The notes under the pieces are model-generated. The model saw only the letters and a list, made by a program, of their open reading frames with translations. It ran no database searches and was not told the DNA's origin. From Populus alba (lineage: Eukaryota; Streptophyta; Magnoliopsida; Malpighiales; Salicaceae), in contig NC_133297.1 of assembly GCF_005239225.2 (NCBI RefSeq), forward strand, positions 8,192,392 to 8,256,391: a stretch of 64,000 nucleotides of DNA, read 5' to 3'. How positions within the stretch are numbered: the first letter of the stretch is position 1; the number at the start of each line of letters is the position of its first letter. This document shows, piece by piece, positions 47,392 through 59,542 of the stretch. The position numbers and the translations under genes are program-made.

Positions 47392-50300
47392 ATGGGTGAG
47401 GTGGTGGTGAGTAGCAGCAGTGAAGAGGTGGAGGGAATGGCGATGGAGTTAGAGACAGAGAAGAAGGATATTGGATCATCGGAAGTGGTTCGATGGGAAA
47501 AGTTTCTGCCAAGGATGGTGCTCAGCGTTCTTTTGGTTGAAGCTGATGATTCTACTCGTCAGATTATTGCTGCTCTTCTCCGAAAATGCAGTTACAGAGG
47601 TGGTTGATTTCCTCATTTTTTCCCTCTTCGTTGACTTTAGTTGTATCATTTTTTATTTTTTCTTTAACCCGGATTCAATTCTCATTTCTTTTTTCTTCTT
47701 GATCATCTTATTTTTGTTAAGTAGACTACAAGTTGATTTTTTTGGTGATATAAATTTGTCAATCTCTCGTGGCTGCACTATCATCTGGACTTGTTTTTGC
47801 TGATTTTTATGGTTGATCCTTTTAAAAAAAGAAAAAAAGAAAAAGAATTTGCGTTTCTGTTTTGTGAGGGAGTTGGAATTTGTGTCTTAAATATATCAAT
47901 TATACATCTACGCATCGTTCTTGGTTGAATAAGTCAGCATTACTGTTTTCGGTGCTCTTGATGGAAAAATATATGTCATGCTCTGTAATCTGAATGGATA
48001 TATCTATTCTGAGTTTCTGGACGCATTACTGTTTTTGCTCTGTAACTTGTTGATTCCCCATTGCCGCTTCCTCTGTTACCTATACGATGTAATTGGGCAT
48101 TATTCTTAATCTGCGAGTATTATTTGAAACTTTTTTTAAAAAATATTATAAGTTCAATTTTTTGTATCATTTACTTCGACTGAAAATGTACGCTTTCTTT
48201 TCTTCTCTCTGAGTAGTTGCTGCTGTTCCTGATGGATTAATGGCATGGGAGACTTTGAAGGGTGGACCTCATAACATAGATCTCATATTAACTGAAGTGG
48301 AGCTGCCTTTAATATCAGGATATGCACTTCTTACTTTGGTCACGGAGCATGCTGTTTGCAAAAACATTCCTGTCATAAGTATGTCAAAATCATGTTTTTG
48401 TTAACTTTACTACCTTGATTTTTTGTTTGACGTAGTGCTTAACATGTTAGGATTTCTTTGCATCGTAAACATACAGTGATGTCTTCACAAGATTCAATTA
48501 GCATGGTTCTGAAGTGCATGTTAAAAGGAGCAGCTGACTTTCTCATTAAGCCTGTTAGGAAGAATGAATTGAGGAACTTGTGGCAGCATGTTTGGAGGAG
48601 GCAAACTGTATGTTTTACCTTCAAGCTCATCCTTTTCATTCTCTTGGTTTGTTTTGTTCTTTTTGGTTCAAGAGCATACTACTAATGGAAGTCTTTTAAT
48701 TTAATTCTTTATCAGCTAAGTGCTGGACAAATCCCTCAAAACTTGCATAAAATGGAGGCCTCATCTGAAAACAACGCTGCAAGCAATGGTTCGAGTGACC
48801 CTGTGATGTCTTCGCAGAAAAATAAGGATTGCAGCAAGAAAGGGTGTGATGCCCAAGTGAGTATTAGATCACTTCGATGTCATTCTTGCAGGGCTATAAA
48901 ATCTGTGCCTTTGAATTTATTCTTGTGATGTGTTGTCTGCCAATTTCCCAAATGTATTTCCAAATAATCGGTGAGAATCAATTGATTTTCCTCTTTGTTC
49001 CCCAGTTCTTTTGGTTCATCAGTTGCACAATCCTTGTAAAGCAGTAAGATACAGGTATATGCAGGATCCATGACAAAAATCATGTAGGCCACTTGTAGAG
49101 TGAGGAAAATTTCTCTTTCCAGATTAGGCTGGCTTCATGAAATATCACATAGAAATTGCATGTTTTGCCACCTCCTGTGCAGAGCTCTTGTACGACCCCT
49201 TGCTTGGAAGCTGAGAGTGCTCACATGCAAAATATGCAGGGACTTTCACAGATGAAGTGTAGGAGCGCTTCAAATCTGAGCAACACAGATAGAGAGGAGT
49301 TCGAAGAGTGTGTCAAATCAGATAAAAGCCCTGTAACTCCTGAGAACAAGACTGGAGGTATGTCTCACGTTTCTGTTGCAGTGTTTTACTTATCGTTTAT
49401 TACAACTGCTTGAAAACTGTGCTCTCTTTGCTCAATAATACTTAACAAATGGACATCTGACACAGTATTTGTAACAGAAAGGTTGAACCAAATGGAGTCA
49501 GATGGAGAACTGTGCAGTGGAGCTTATAATCCAACTTCTTTGAGACTGCTAGAAGAGCATGCTTGTGCCAGGTCAGCAATTCAAGATGAAAATTCGAGAG
49601 CAGAAAATGACAGGGGGCTTGCTAAGAGCTCCTTTGGCTGCGATGATATTCCTTTTGAATCCTCAAGTGGAGCCATTGACTTGATTGGTACCTTAAATAA
49701 TGGTCCAAAGACCACATATGTACACTCTAGTTTACATTATGGCACAGACAGGTTGGAATTTGCTCCACAACTTGAACTCTCTCTCAAAAGATTGTATCCG
49801 AGTAGCTCAAAGAAACAGGGGGTAGATGAAGGACATGCACTGAACCATTCCCATGCCTCAGCCTTCTCATGGTAAGTTTTTGTAGCCCATAACCTTACAA
49901 GTAAACTTTGAATGCTGAAAATTAGATATAACTTGTCGCCAGCATATTGTTTTCCGTCTCAAACTTAAGTTTAAAATCATGAAAGCATGTCTATCTTTCT
50001 TCATGAAAATTAGATATTAGGCATGGATGTATTGATGAAGGAAGAAGCAGGGGTGCTGGGACAGTGGATGTGATGGTATAGGTGGTTCTGATTTTCGTAG
50101 GTCAATTTTGACATTAGATTATCAAGGAGTGCTCCTCAAATGTTGAATCAAAGGTTCAAAATTACATAATTTTATTTACTACTTTAATTTATCCATTAAA
50201 GAACAAGAGCTGTGTTTTACAATTTTTTTCCAATGTGTTTTCTGTTTTAACCAATGGGCTTGTAGCTTCTTTGGTTTTCTTGCAAAGCAAGAGAGATGAA

Positions 50301-51696
50301 GTCTTGAGCTAAAGTCTAATGTTCGTCTTTTAAAAAAAAAGATACGAAAAAACAGTGGTATCCGACCCCTGGTTGCATAAATTTAATGCAAGTTAATTTT
50401 TTTAACTAATAAAAAGATCACACGTGTAATGCTACTTCGATTAACTCATAGGTTCTCTATGCAGGTACAATAGCAAGACATTGCAACCTCCTTTTCCAGC
50501 ATCTGCCAGTAATGGTTCTGATTCCAAGGAAGAAGCCAGCAAGTCTCCTGAGCTGTCATCAGATCAACTTGCTCAAAACATTAATTCTATTTCTCAGAGA
50601 CATGGTGCCTCTTTGAGTGGGAATCAAGATATGACCATTCCAATCGTTGGCCAATCTGGGAAGGCTGAATTAGCATATCCAAGCCCTCGACATGGATTGA
50701 TTCCTGTTCGAAGGGGAATGCTCGACAATATATCTACCGAATACGGTCATGATTTCTCCCCTCTATATTATACTCAATCAAGTGCAGCATGGAGTCCCAA
50801 ACCTGCTGGGTGGCAACAGTCTCCATATCCTCTTAGTACCTCAATTCATTCAAATCCTGATATTCATGATTCGGAGAAAAATCACAGGTGTTCTGATGAA
50901 ACTACTTACAACTCTGTTGACCAAAATGATCATCAGCAGAACAATAAGGAACATGCGGATGAAGTGAGACATGACTCACCTGCTGCTGGCCAGAATACTG
51001 GAGGTTTATGTAATGATGCTGTCATTCATAATAAGAGCAGTGCATATGAAAGCTTTGGCAGTAGAGATGATGGAAATGCCAAAGAGAAGGCCATGGCTCA
51101 AGAGAATTTGAATGATGGGGACAGCTTCAATCGTGATGGTTTTAGAGGGATAGATTCCCTTCGCTCCAGCCAAAGAGAAGCTGCTCTAACAAAGTTCCGA
51201 TTGAAGCGGAAAGATCGATGCTATGAGAAAAAGGTATGTGCTACTTATTGCATAAGCAGATATTGTGCTCATGTGCATCGAGGTGATTCCATCAACAGCT
51301 GCTCTGGACCCGTGTCATATAGCTGTCGTATCTTATCATGATCATTACTTTAAATTGTCATCCTTTCATCAACCCTTCATATTACTGATTTACATGTTGC
51401 CATAAGTAATTTGAACTAGCTTGGGAATTTCAATTTCAAGTGAACTGTAGCACATATATCATGGACAGAGACAGGAAATCTTAGCATTCAGATGCTAAGA
51501 ATGATGTGTTATTGCCTGTGGTGAGGATAGCAAAATCACATACCGAGACATGTATGCTACTGTCTGCAATTCTTAAACATGTACTTTCTTTGACCTGCAG
51601 GTTCGATACCAAAGCCGGAAAAGACTGGCAGAGCAACGTCCTCGGGTGAAAGGACAGTTTGTTCGTCAAGTGCAAAATGATCCCCCCAATTGCTAA
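47392..51696 (+). CDS. Pseudo-response regulator PRR5 (695 aa, 8 exons)
   Basis: Circadian clock transcriptional repressor, nuclear; in Arabidopsis PRR5 represses CCA1 and LHY around dusk. Exons: 47392-47599, 48217-48378, 48477-48607, 48716-48856, 49183-49357, 49466-49871, 50465-51233, 51601-51696; 696 codons with stop. The pseudo-receiver domain (about 44-155) has Glu96 (ILTEVELP) where a true receiver has the phospho-accepting Asp, the PRR hallmark. An EAR-like LELSL motif at 375-379, which recruits TOPLESS co-repressors, sits in the middle. The C-terminal CCT domain (about 645-687, [20 protein letters not shown] then VRYQSRK) gives DNA binding and nuclear import. PRR5 rather than PRR7 or PRR9 is chosen on receiver and EAR-region similarity. 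PRR9 is the closest alternative. Confidence 0.94.
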
Positions 51697-54221
51697 TGGT
51701 TGATCATGAAATTCATCATCAAACGCCTGTTTATTGCTATCATGTACCTTGACCTTTTGGAAATGATGGCATGACTATGGTGAGATAAGAACGTGTTTGC
51801 AAGCTTCTTTACCTTTGGGTCTAATGACAGTATGGTTCTAACTATAATTTTTGGGTCTATTGAAAGGGTAGACTTGTAATTATGGGGTAAGGCTATCTGA
51901 ATCCTCTTCTACTCTGGTTATTTTGTTTGCTTGCTCAGTAGATGACTGACTCATGGTAGTTAGAGAAGCTTTAATAGCGTGGTAATTTGCGTTGATAGTA
52001 TAAAAATGGGCTTGTTTATTAAGTTAGCCATGTCAGTATTGTATCATATGATTGCCGAGCAGCTTCCACATTGTCTGTCTAAAATTTATGTACTCATCAA
52101 CCTTGCTTTCTGTTGCTCTTCTATAAAATATGTTTGAATTCCTGGTGAGATTTGTAGATAAACTTCTGTTGATCAATCATTTAGGAGAAAGTGGATGCTA
52201 TTACTATTCTTTATGTTTCATTTGGCTCAGTAATCTTGCCGTTTTGGGTTTTATCTGATTGGGGCACTAGGCTATCTTGACTGCTCTGTTTATCAACGAC
52301 AGTAACTTGTGGATGCATGTTTCACAGTTGAGCAAGTTAAATACTCCCGGGAAAATTCCTGAATTAATAGTCCATGGATCGTGGCTGGGAAGGATGCAAA
52401 TAGTCACTTGGTTTTCTTGGGGGATGATACCATGAATGGCTGCAATTGCCTTCCTGTGTAGATATTTTTGCGAGGGAGAGGACAAAGATATCAGATGCTT
52501 CACGTGTCAAGTAAAAAAAAAAAAAAAGGCAAGTAATGACGTGTAAGCATGGACCCGAGCCTCATAATACAGGGACTTGGTCTGTTGGATGTTGATATCT
52601 GACGAGGCATTAGCTATGAAAAGAGGAAGCACGTAGAAAAGGTAGAACTTAGCCACCTATACTTTTGAGACTTATCCATATGTCGGCGAAGGAACTGTCA
52701 TTAGTGCTACTGCCTTTCTTTGGTTTGCGGGTAGACCATAGTTCCTGTTCATAATCTCTCGTTTTGTTTTGGGGTCCGGTGCCCCAATCATACGATTTGG
52801 TGACAAAAGTTATAGAAGATTTCCCTTGTGTTTCTTTTTCCTATATTAATTAAAATGGATGCGTGTACCATGCGCTTAGTGCAGAAATGGCCAGGGATGT
52901 TGTGTGTATTTCCTATAATTTGCCTTGTTTCATGTAGCAAGTGTGCAACGGGTAAGAATCTTGGAAAACCTACTTCTGCATAAGTTTTGGAGGGGAGATG
53001 ATGTGAAGATTTATCAGAGGTGCTCGAAAGGAAATGATGCACTTCATTATAATTATGATCGATAAAATTTTCTTTCTAAACAAGATTTTTACATATCAAT
53101 TATAGTATTTTGATTCTCATAATTTATATCAGTTTTCTCAAAATAAGTTGTGAAGGTAAAGTATAAAAAAATATATTATAATCATAAACCATTTTCAACT
53201 CGGAAAAATAAGGAGCGAGAAATATTATCATGAAATATTTCTCGTGGAAACAAAGAAGAAACTACAGAAAACATCTTAATTGGTATGTTGTCTTCGAGAA
53301 CGGTTATATAGGAAGTACCTTCAAATATTAACTTTTCTTGAAGATAAAGTAGAAGGTTGACCTTTGCTTCAGAACATAAGATAAAAAAAATTCAGTTTTA
53401 TATAATAAAAATGAGTTTATTTATATTTTCTTGAGAAGTAACAGAGAATTAAAAACATATACCAATAAACCATGACAAGTTTCAAGAGGGGGATATTGTT
53501 GTTAATGAAACGAAAAGAATCATCAGAGAGTTCTGATTGTATCCAGATTTGGAAATTGGCTTCATCCATATTGGAAAAGATTGGGAGGGGAGATGCTCGC
53601 TAGCTATCTTCACCTCTTGGTTTATGTTATGTTGGTGATTTTGTTGAGATGGGGCACTACTAGATATCTACTAGTGTTCTTTCCCGCATAATGCCGCGGC
53701 TCCATTTTAAAGAGTTGCTTTTATTTAATCTCAAGGTTATTAAAATAAGTATTTTTTAAAACTCAAGCAATCAAGATTCTAGATTAAAAAAATACATTCC
53801 TTCATCCAAGATTTCTTTTTGTATGAAAAAAAATATTTTCAATTAACAGCATAAAAAAAAAAAGCTTAAATACTTGTAAGAATATTTAAAATAATTTAAA
53901 TTCAGTAGAAAAAAATATGCTTCTTAGTCAAGACTCTGTTTTCGATATTCATTTTTTATATGAAAACATGTTTTTTCGAATCAAAACTTTGTAAAGCAAT
54001 TTAAAGAAACAAAAAATGACATTTCAATTATTTTTATGACATGTACTTGTAAGAAAAAAAAGAAAAACAAGAGAACCTAATATATAAAAATAGAAAAAAA
54101 GATCACTTTAGTTCCAAGTGACCCAACTCCCTTTCTTTCCTCTTCAATTTTTGTTCCTTTGGTCCCGTACATTCTTCTCCTCTGGTTTTTTTTCTTTGTG
54201 CGTGCGTGCGTGCGTGCGTGT
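51697..54221. other. Intergenic DNA
   Basis: It starts with the PRR5 3' UTR. No gene was recognised. Short frames at 52267-53042 are unsupported. A 14-nt A run lies near 52514-52527, and the rest is AT-rich. Confidence 0.45.
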
Positions 54222-54227
54222 ATATAT
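54199..54227 (+). promoter_or_regulatory. (TGCG)n tract followed by a TATA box
   Basis: A (TGCG) tetranucleotide run at 54199-54220 runs directly into TATATA at 54222-54227, about 100 nt before the NHL gene ATG. A second TATATATA at 54282-54289 is too near the ATG to be the only one. The repeat right beside the TATA box may vary in length between alleles. Confidence 0.5.
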
Positions 54228-54324
54228 TCACTCGTCATCTTCACCACCCACGCTCTCCTTAATTCCTCTCTCTGTATTTTCTATATATACTTGAACACCC
54301 TAATATTATAAAATTGCATTTCTC

Positions 54325-54969
54325 ATGGCAAAAGAGCACCAACGAAAAGAAAACAACCCACACTTCCTCGGAAACAAAGAGAAAGGCGCCGGTCATAAAG
54401 ACCCACGCTCTGCTCTCTTCAAATTCATCACCACCTTCCTTTTCTTAGCAGGTCTTGCAGTTCTCATAGTCTGGTTAATTTACAGGCCCCACAAGCCCCG
54501 GTTCACTGTAGTTGGGGCTGCTGTATACGAACTTAACACCACGTCCCCACCTTTCATTTCGACCTCCATGCAGTTCACTATTTTCACTAGAAACCCCAAC
54601 AGGAGGGTCTCGATCATGTATGATAAACTCACTGCTTATGTATCATACAGGAACCAAGCGATAACCCCCCCACTGTTATTGCCTCCACTCTATCAGGAGA
54701 AAAGGAGCACAGTGGTCATGTCTCCGGTGCTTGTCGGGGCAGGGGTTCCGGTGTCAGTGGAAGTTTCAGATGGGCTGGTGATGGATGAGGCATACGGGGT
54801 TATGGCGTTGAGGGTGGTGTTGCTGGGCAGGTTGAGGTGGAAGGCTGGGGGCATAAAGACTGGGAGATATGGAGTTTATGTGAAGTGTGATATCGTGGTG
54901 GGTTTGAAGAAGGGTTTTGTAGGGCAAGTGCCCTTGCTTGGGTCTCCACAGTGTAAAGTTGACATATGA
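54325..54969 (+). CDS. NDR1/HIN1-like (LEA_2) membrane protein (214 aa)
   Basis: Intronless gene of the NHL family, plasma-membrane proteins linked to pathogen response and stress. Order: a hydrophilic basic cytosolic N terminus (1-30), one membrane segment at about 31-52 (FITTFLFLAGLAVLIVWLIY), the family signature YRPHKPRF right after it, then a LEA_2-type beta domain (about 75-190) with FTIFTRNPNRRVSIMYD and a YGVYVKCDIVVGLKKG block. It ends soon after Cys (QCKVDI). No GPI-type hydrophobic tail is seen, unlike NDR1 itself. Length is typical (about 200-220 aa). Which Arabidopsis NHL is its partner is not resolved (NHL1/NHL12 type). No substrate or enzyme activity is known for the family. 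Confidence 0.92.
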   Translation: MAKEHQRKENNPHFLGNKEKGAGHKDPRSALFKFITTFLFLAGLAVLIVWLIYRPHKPRFTVVGAAVYELNTTSPPFISTSMQFTIFTRNPNRRVSIMYDKLTAYVSYRNQAITPPLLLPPLYQEKRSTVVMSPVLVGAGVPVSVEVSDGLVMDEAYGVMALRVVLLGRLRWKAGGIKTGRYGVYVKCDIVVGLKKGFVGQVPLLGSPQCKVDI

Positions 54970-57900
54970 AGTTAATTATATAGGTATGAAACCTGTGTAA
55001 GGCCATGAGCTATAGCTAGCTAGCTTCTGGTTCTTTTCCTTCTTCATGTGGGTTTAAGTGTTGTTTCTTTTTATCTTTTTCCTTTTTACTTTCCTTCGAA
55101 GTTTTAACTTGTAATATGAATGTCTGATCAAAGTCCAGCCTCAGAGAATGTCATGTTCTAGTCCAGTACTACTGTCTCCATGCCTTGGCTTATGGTTAGA
55201 GCATGACGATCATAAACAACAAAATTGATTTTCTTTTTCTTTTTTCCTTCTCTGGAACTCAATGCTTACGCCGACAAGGTTTATGCATTGATGTGTTTGT
55301 TCATTGTCAATTTTCGTTCTGTTTTTTATTATAATTATTATTATATTTTACAAGGATTTTGCTTAATTTCAACTTAATCACGTACGCCTCACGAGGCGTG
55401 AAAACAAACGAGACGCATGGCTCTCCATGCAGCCGTTTGTGTTTACCGTCTAAAAGTATCTGATATATATGTCCAAACTGAGAAGCCATAATCTGTCCTG
55501 CATTAATGGTGTCGACCCTTAGCAGCAGATTAAATAAACCATGATAATTAATCTTTACTTTGACCCGCTTTGGACTTGATAACTAGCACAATTATGAGCA
55601 TTCGGATATTACATGTATATATATGTGCTCGAACGGAATATGGATCGAGTCAAAATGTGGCCAAGAAAAGCTTCTTTCCTTCCTAATTGGTCCTGAGGGA
55701 ATATATTTTGTTCAAGAAGTGAGTAATCAGGGAAGAGGGATAGGGAAAAAAAAATTAACTGTTACGATTTATGATATAAATAGTGATTTGAAGGTAGGGA
55801 AACAAGTGAATATATCTGAACCTTGTAGAGGTAAATTAATTTGAACTAGTTTCTTCCAAGAATGGACATATAGTACTTGATCAGTTTATGAAATGAAAAA
55901 GGACTCTCACCGGAAAACAGAAAACTGTGGAATATCTGTGATGAGGCCGTGCATGGTCTAAAGACTGATGCCAGTGTGGCGGAGGTAGGGGGAGGCTGGC
56001 AGGGGCCGGGGCCCCTGCAAGGATATGTTTTTTCCAGCCTCTCCCTTGTAAATATTTATGATTTTAATAAAAGTAACTAAAGGTTTTTAATTTGGCCCCC
56101 CCTAATATTTTGTTCTTGTTCCGCCCTCATGCCACCAGTAAACTGGGTAGCAAAACCAATAAATCATGGGAATCTGATTTTGCTGTGCTCCTTAATTTAA
56201 ACTTAGATATATGTATATAAATGGATTAATTTCAGCTCAGATTATATACAGTTATAGGCAATGTTTTTAGATTGTTTTATATAAAAATGTGAAATTTAAA
56301 TTTTAAAAAATAAAAAAATATTTTTTTATTTAAAAAAACACTCAAAAAACAATCTATACCTATCCAAAAAAAAATACTTCGCTTTCAGTGGTCCAGAGTA
56401 CGGCGTTATCACTGAATACTCCAGTGTGATAAAAGACGCGAAGGATGCCTCACTCTTTGACTAAATGTGCTTTCCTTCAAAAGTGAGACGAAATATTTTC
56501 ACCGACAGATTAAAGAAGAACTTATTTTTGTGCCCTTTGTTTTTTGTACACTGTATATTGCTAGCCAGGTGCCCTAGAGATCTTAGTTTAGTTTGTTTTT
56601 TACTCCACGAATTTGTATTTTTTTTCTTAACATTTATAGCTAATTGACAAAGAATATTAATACACAGTGGGGTATGACACCCCCTCCTACAGGGCATCGC
56701 ATCTGTCACCTACAGAGACTGAAAACTTGATTCTTTAGATGATATTGATGAACAAGGTATCAGATTCATAACTTTGACAATTTAGCAACGACAATGTTTA
56801 TCAGCGGTTATTTTTTAAAAATTATTACAATAAATTTTTTTTTTTTAGTTTTTAAAATTTATTTTTGTTATGTACATCAAAATAATTTAAAAAATCAATT
56901 TTAAAATAAATAAATAAATTTTAATAGAGAACAGGTTGAAATCCATGTGCGTTATTGAGTAATTATGCAGAAGCGATGGGGATCAGCTTGTAAATCTATC
57001 ACCAATCTTCTTTAGATCCTGCCACTGTAGGAGACCCATTCAAAAGTGGAGGCTGTCTCTCTCAAATTAAGAGCTTGCAGCAAGTGGGCTGCTGTAAAGA
57101 CTCAAAAAGAAAAAAAGTTGGGAGGGAAATTTGAAGATTCAAAAAGAAAAAGGTTGGGAAGGGGGAAGAAAAGGGGGATCTGACGCCCATTTGTCAGCTT
57201 TTTGAATTAAGAATCGTAAAGTATTCTCCATTTATAATTTGAGCAGCTCCCTAGTTGCATTGGGATCATCCCTACCAGTCAGGCAGCATCTCCACGGCTT
57301 CTCAAATCCCGAAACACTACGATAAACATACAGCTAGTTGTCTGGGCAAATTGTGAATACATTCATGGAATATTGGAGGGGAGAATCATGACTGAGTTGT
57401 GAATCGAGAACAAGTTGTCTTAAAGATATTTGAATTTAAGGGGAAAAACATCAAGAACGAGGAGAGTTACGTTTACGTGTAATTAATGGGCTTAGAATTG
57501 TTTCTTTATTTTTAAAAAAAATTAATTTTTTTATTATAAAATTAATACTTTTATATTTTGAATTATTTTAAAACAATGATTTTAAAAATAATATATATAT
57601 TATTTTGATACATTTTATTATAAAAAAAATATTTTAAAAAATAATTACAACTACACTTTTATACAAGTCCTTAAATATTTATGATGAACGGAAAAAAATA
57701 AAAATAATCAGGTAAAAATATAACTTAAATAGTAAAGTATTGAGTTTGATTTTTAATCAATAATTGTTTTAGAACATTATTAATTTTAAAATTTATAAAA
57801 TTAATTAATGTGATCGCATGGCCTAACACCGACATTAATTAAAAAGACGAAATGAAAATGCCAATGGGCTTGTTGTGGACCCAAATCACGGGCTTAGATG

Positions 57901-59434
57901 AAACATTGTCCAGAATCTCAATATCGAGGTTTTAGTGTTGTCGGCCTATTCAGCTTTGGGCTCAAAAACTCATTCATCTCTCTGCTTTTTCAAGTAGTCG
58001 AATCCTTTTTCTCTCTTTTTTCTTGAAAAGTATCTTTTCTTTCTACTTTTCCAACTTTAATATCTCAACTGCTAGTCAACTCTTTCTTTTCCTTTTCAAC
58101 TAAACTTCCTAACTATAAATCCTGCACTCAAGATTTTTCTATATCCAAATTAGCATCTATTCGGCAAAGATGTGAAAGCAGTAAAGATGTTTAATCATGA
58201 AAATATAAAAAGTTCATTTAAAAAAATTTAGAGTTATTCAAGAAAAATTTAGGATGCATGTACTTTTAAATATGAAAATCTTAAATTTATAGTGAATTTT
58301 AAAAGTTAAAAAATTAATTAAATTAATAATCAAAATTAATTCTTGTAATTATTAATTTTGTATTAGACATCATAAATCAAGAATTAATCAATCATAAATA
58401 TAAAATATTTTTAGAGGAGACTGTTAATATTCATGGGCTTAATAGAATAATGAGAAGAAAAAAAAACTTCATGGACGATGCCTGAGTTTAAAATTTAGTT
58501 AGAAAAAATTAACTTTATGATCCCAAATATTATTTTACAATAAATTCAAGATTAAATCTAGACATGACACGAAACCAATAACAGAGCCCAAAAATAAATA
58601 GAATTCACTTTTAATTTAATCTTAAATATATCCATTAATCATATTTTTTAAACAAATTTTCAACAAAATCATCTTGTAATCTTACAAAAAGTTTATTGAT
58701 TTTTCCTTGCCTCATCATTTAAAAGTTTCAAACGATAAAATTTTGTGTAGAATTCAGTAATAAGATTCATTTATCTAATGCATACGTTATTTTTTATAGA
58801 GTAAAGTCCAAAAAAACACTAGCTAAAACTAGCATCGCTCAAATTGTAATTCTAATTTGCACTACATTATGAAGCATCCACCACAAGAGATCCACATGGT
58901 AAAATTGGAAGACGGCGAGGGACCTTTATTTATTGCGCCATCCCAGCTACATTGATTAACTGCTAATAATAATAATAATAATAATATTAATATGTATAAT
59001 TGTCTGTTTAAGCAGGTTTAAATGGTTTTCAAGATAGTTATAATACCTTATTCGAGATGGATGCGGTCCAAAATTCAAGTCATGCATCCAGCGCAAGCCT
59101 CGATATCCAATATTTAACTACTAAAATATGATTTTAATAATAATAAAAAAAACCTCATTAAACATCGGACCAAAGTATTGACTTGTTAGAATTGACTTAG
59201 ATGATTTTGTATTTTTTTATTATAAATAATGGTATTTTTCAATTGAAAAATATATAAAAATAATGCTTTTAAATTTGTAATTAAGGAATAAAAAATAGAA
59301 TCCAGGTGGGGCAGAGTGGAATGTAGAAGGATGTATGTGGAAGGGGCAATGTAGTACTATATTAAAAAAGTGGAAGACGTACACAAGTTGGGTTCCCACT
59401 TCCCAGCATGCTGGATGGAAGGGAGGAGGAGGTC
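54970..59434. other. Intergenic DNA between the NHL gene and MTP1
   Basis: No gene recognised. It holds the NHL 3' UTR, one hAT-like MITE (55973-56125), AT-rich MITE-like relics near 56260-56350, 56815-56930 and 57500-57650, a short duplicated A/G-rich block (57097-57126 and 57134-57163), and an (AAT)n run near 58965-58984. The 73-codon frame at 55623-55844 has no recognisable features. Confidence 0.5.
55973..56125. mobile_element. Short hAT-like MITE, better-preserved copy
   Basis: About 153 bp between near-identical 8-bp repeats CTGATGCC (55965-55972) and CTCATGCC (56126-56133). The left end AGTGTGGCGGAGG and right end TTGTTCCGCC are complementary over GGCGGA. The internal landmarks GGGGCCCCTGCAAGG and GGCCCCCCCTAATATTTTG match the decayed copy at 2336-2517. 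No coding capacity. Confidence 0.55.
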
Positions 59435-59542
59435 ATAAATAGGCAAGGGCAGAGACGCAAGTGAATTGATTGGGAGACTTATTTGATGGTAGAAGCAAGA
59501 AAGATTCAAGAACAAGACCCGTTGCTTTTTTATTGATTCAAG
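59435..59542 (+). promoter_or_regulatory. MTP1 promoter end and non-coding first exon
   Basis: CATAAATA at about 59435 is a TATA-like box. A likely first exon follows (about 59465-59542), ending in a good donor (AAG/GTATGC). The exon contains a complete 16-codon upstream ORF (ATG at 59486, TGA ending at 59536), provided transcription starts upstream of it. Confidence 0.5.

Noticed and set aside
55507..55518. GTGTCGACCC resembling a zinc-deficiency response element
   Set aside because: It deviates from RTGTCGACAY, lies about 4 kb from the MTP1 transcription start, and MTP1 is not a known bZIP19/23 target.
55623..55844. 73-codon frame between the NHL gene and MTP1
   Set aside because: ATG-started, but no recognisable domain, no nearby splice signals and no promoter. 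It stays possible but unsupported.
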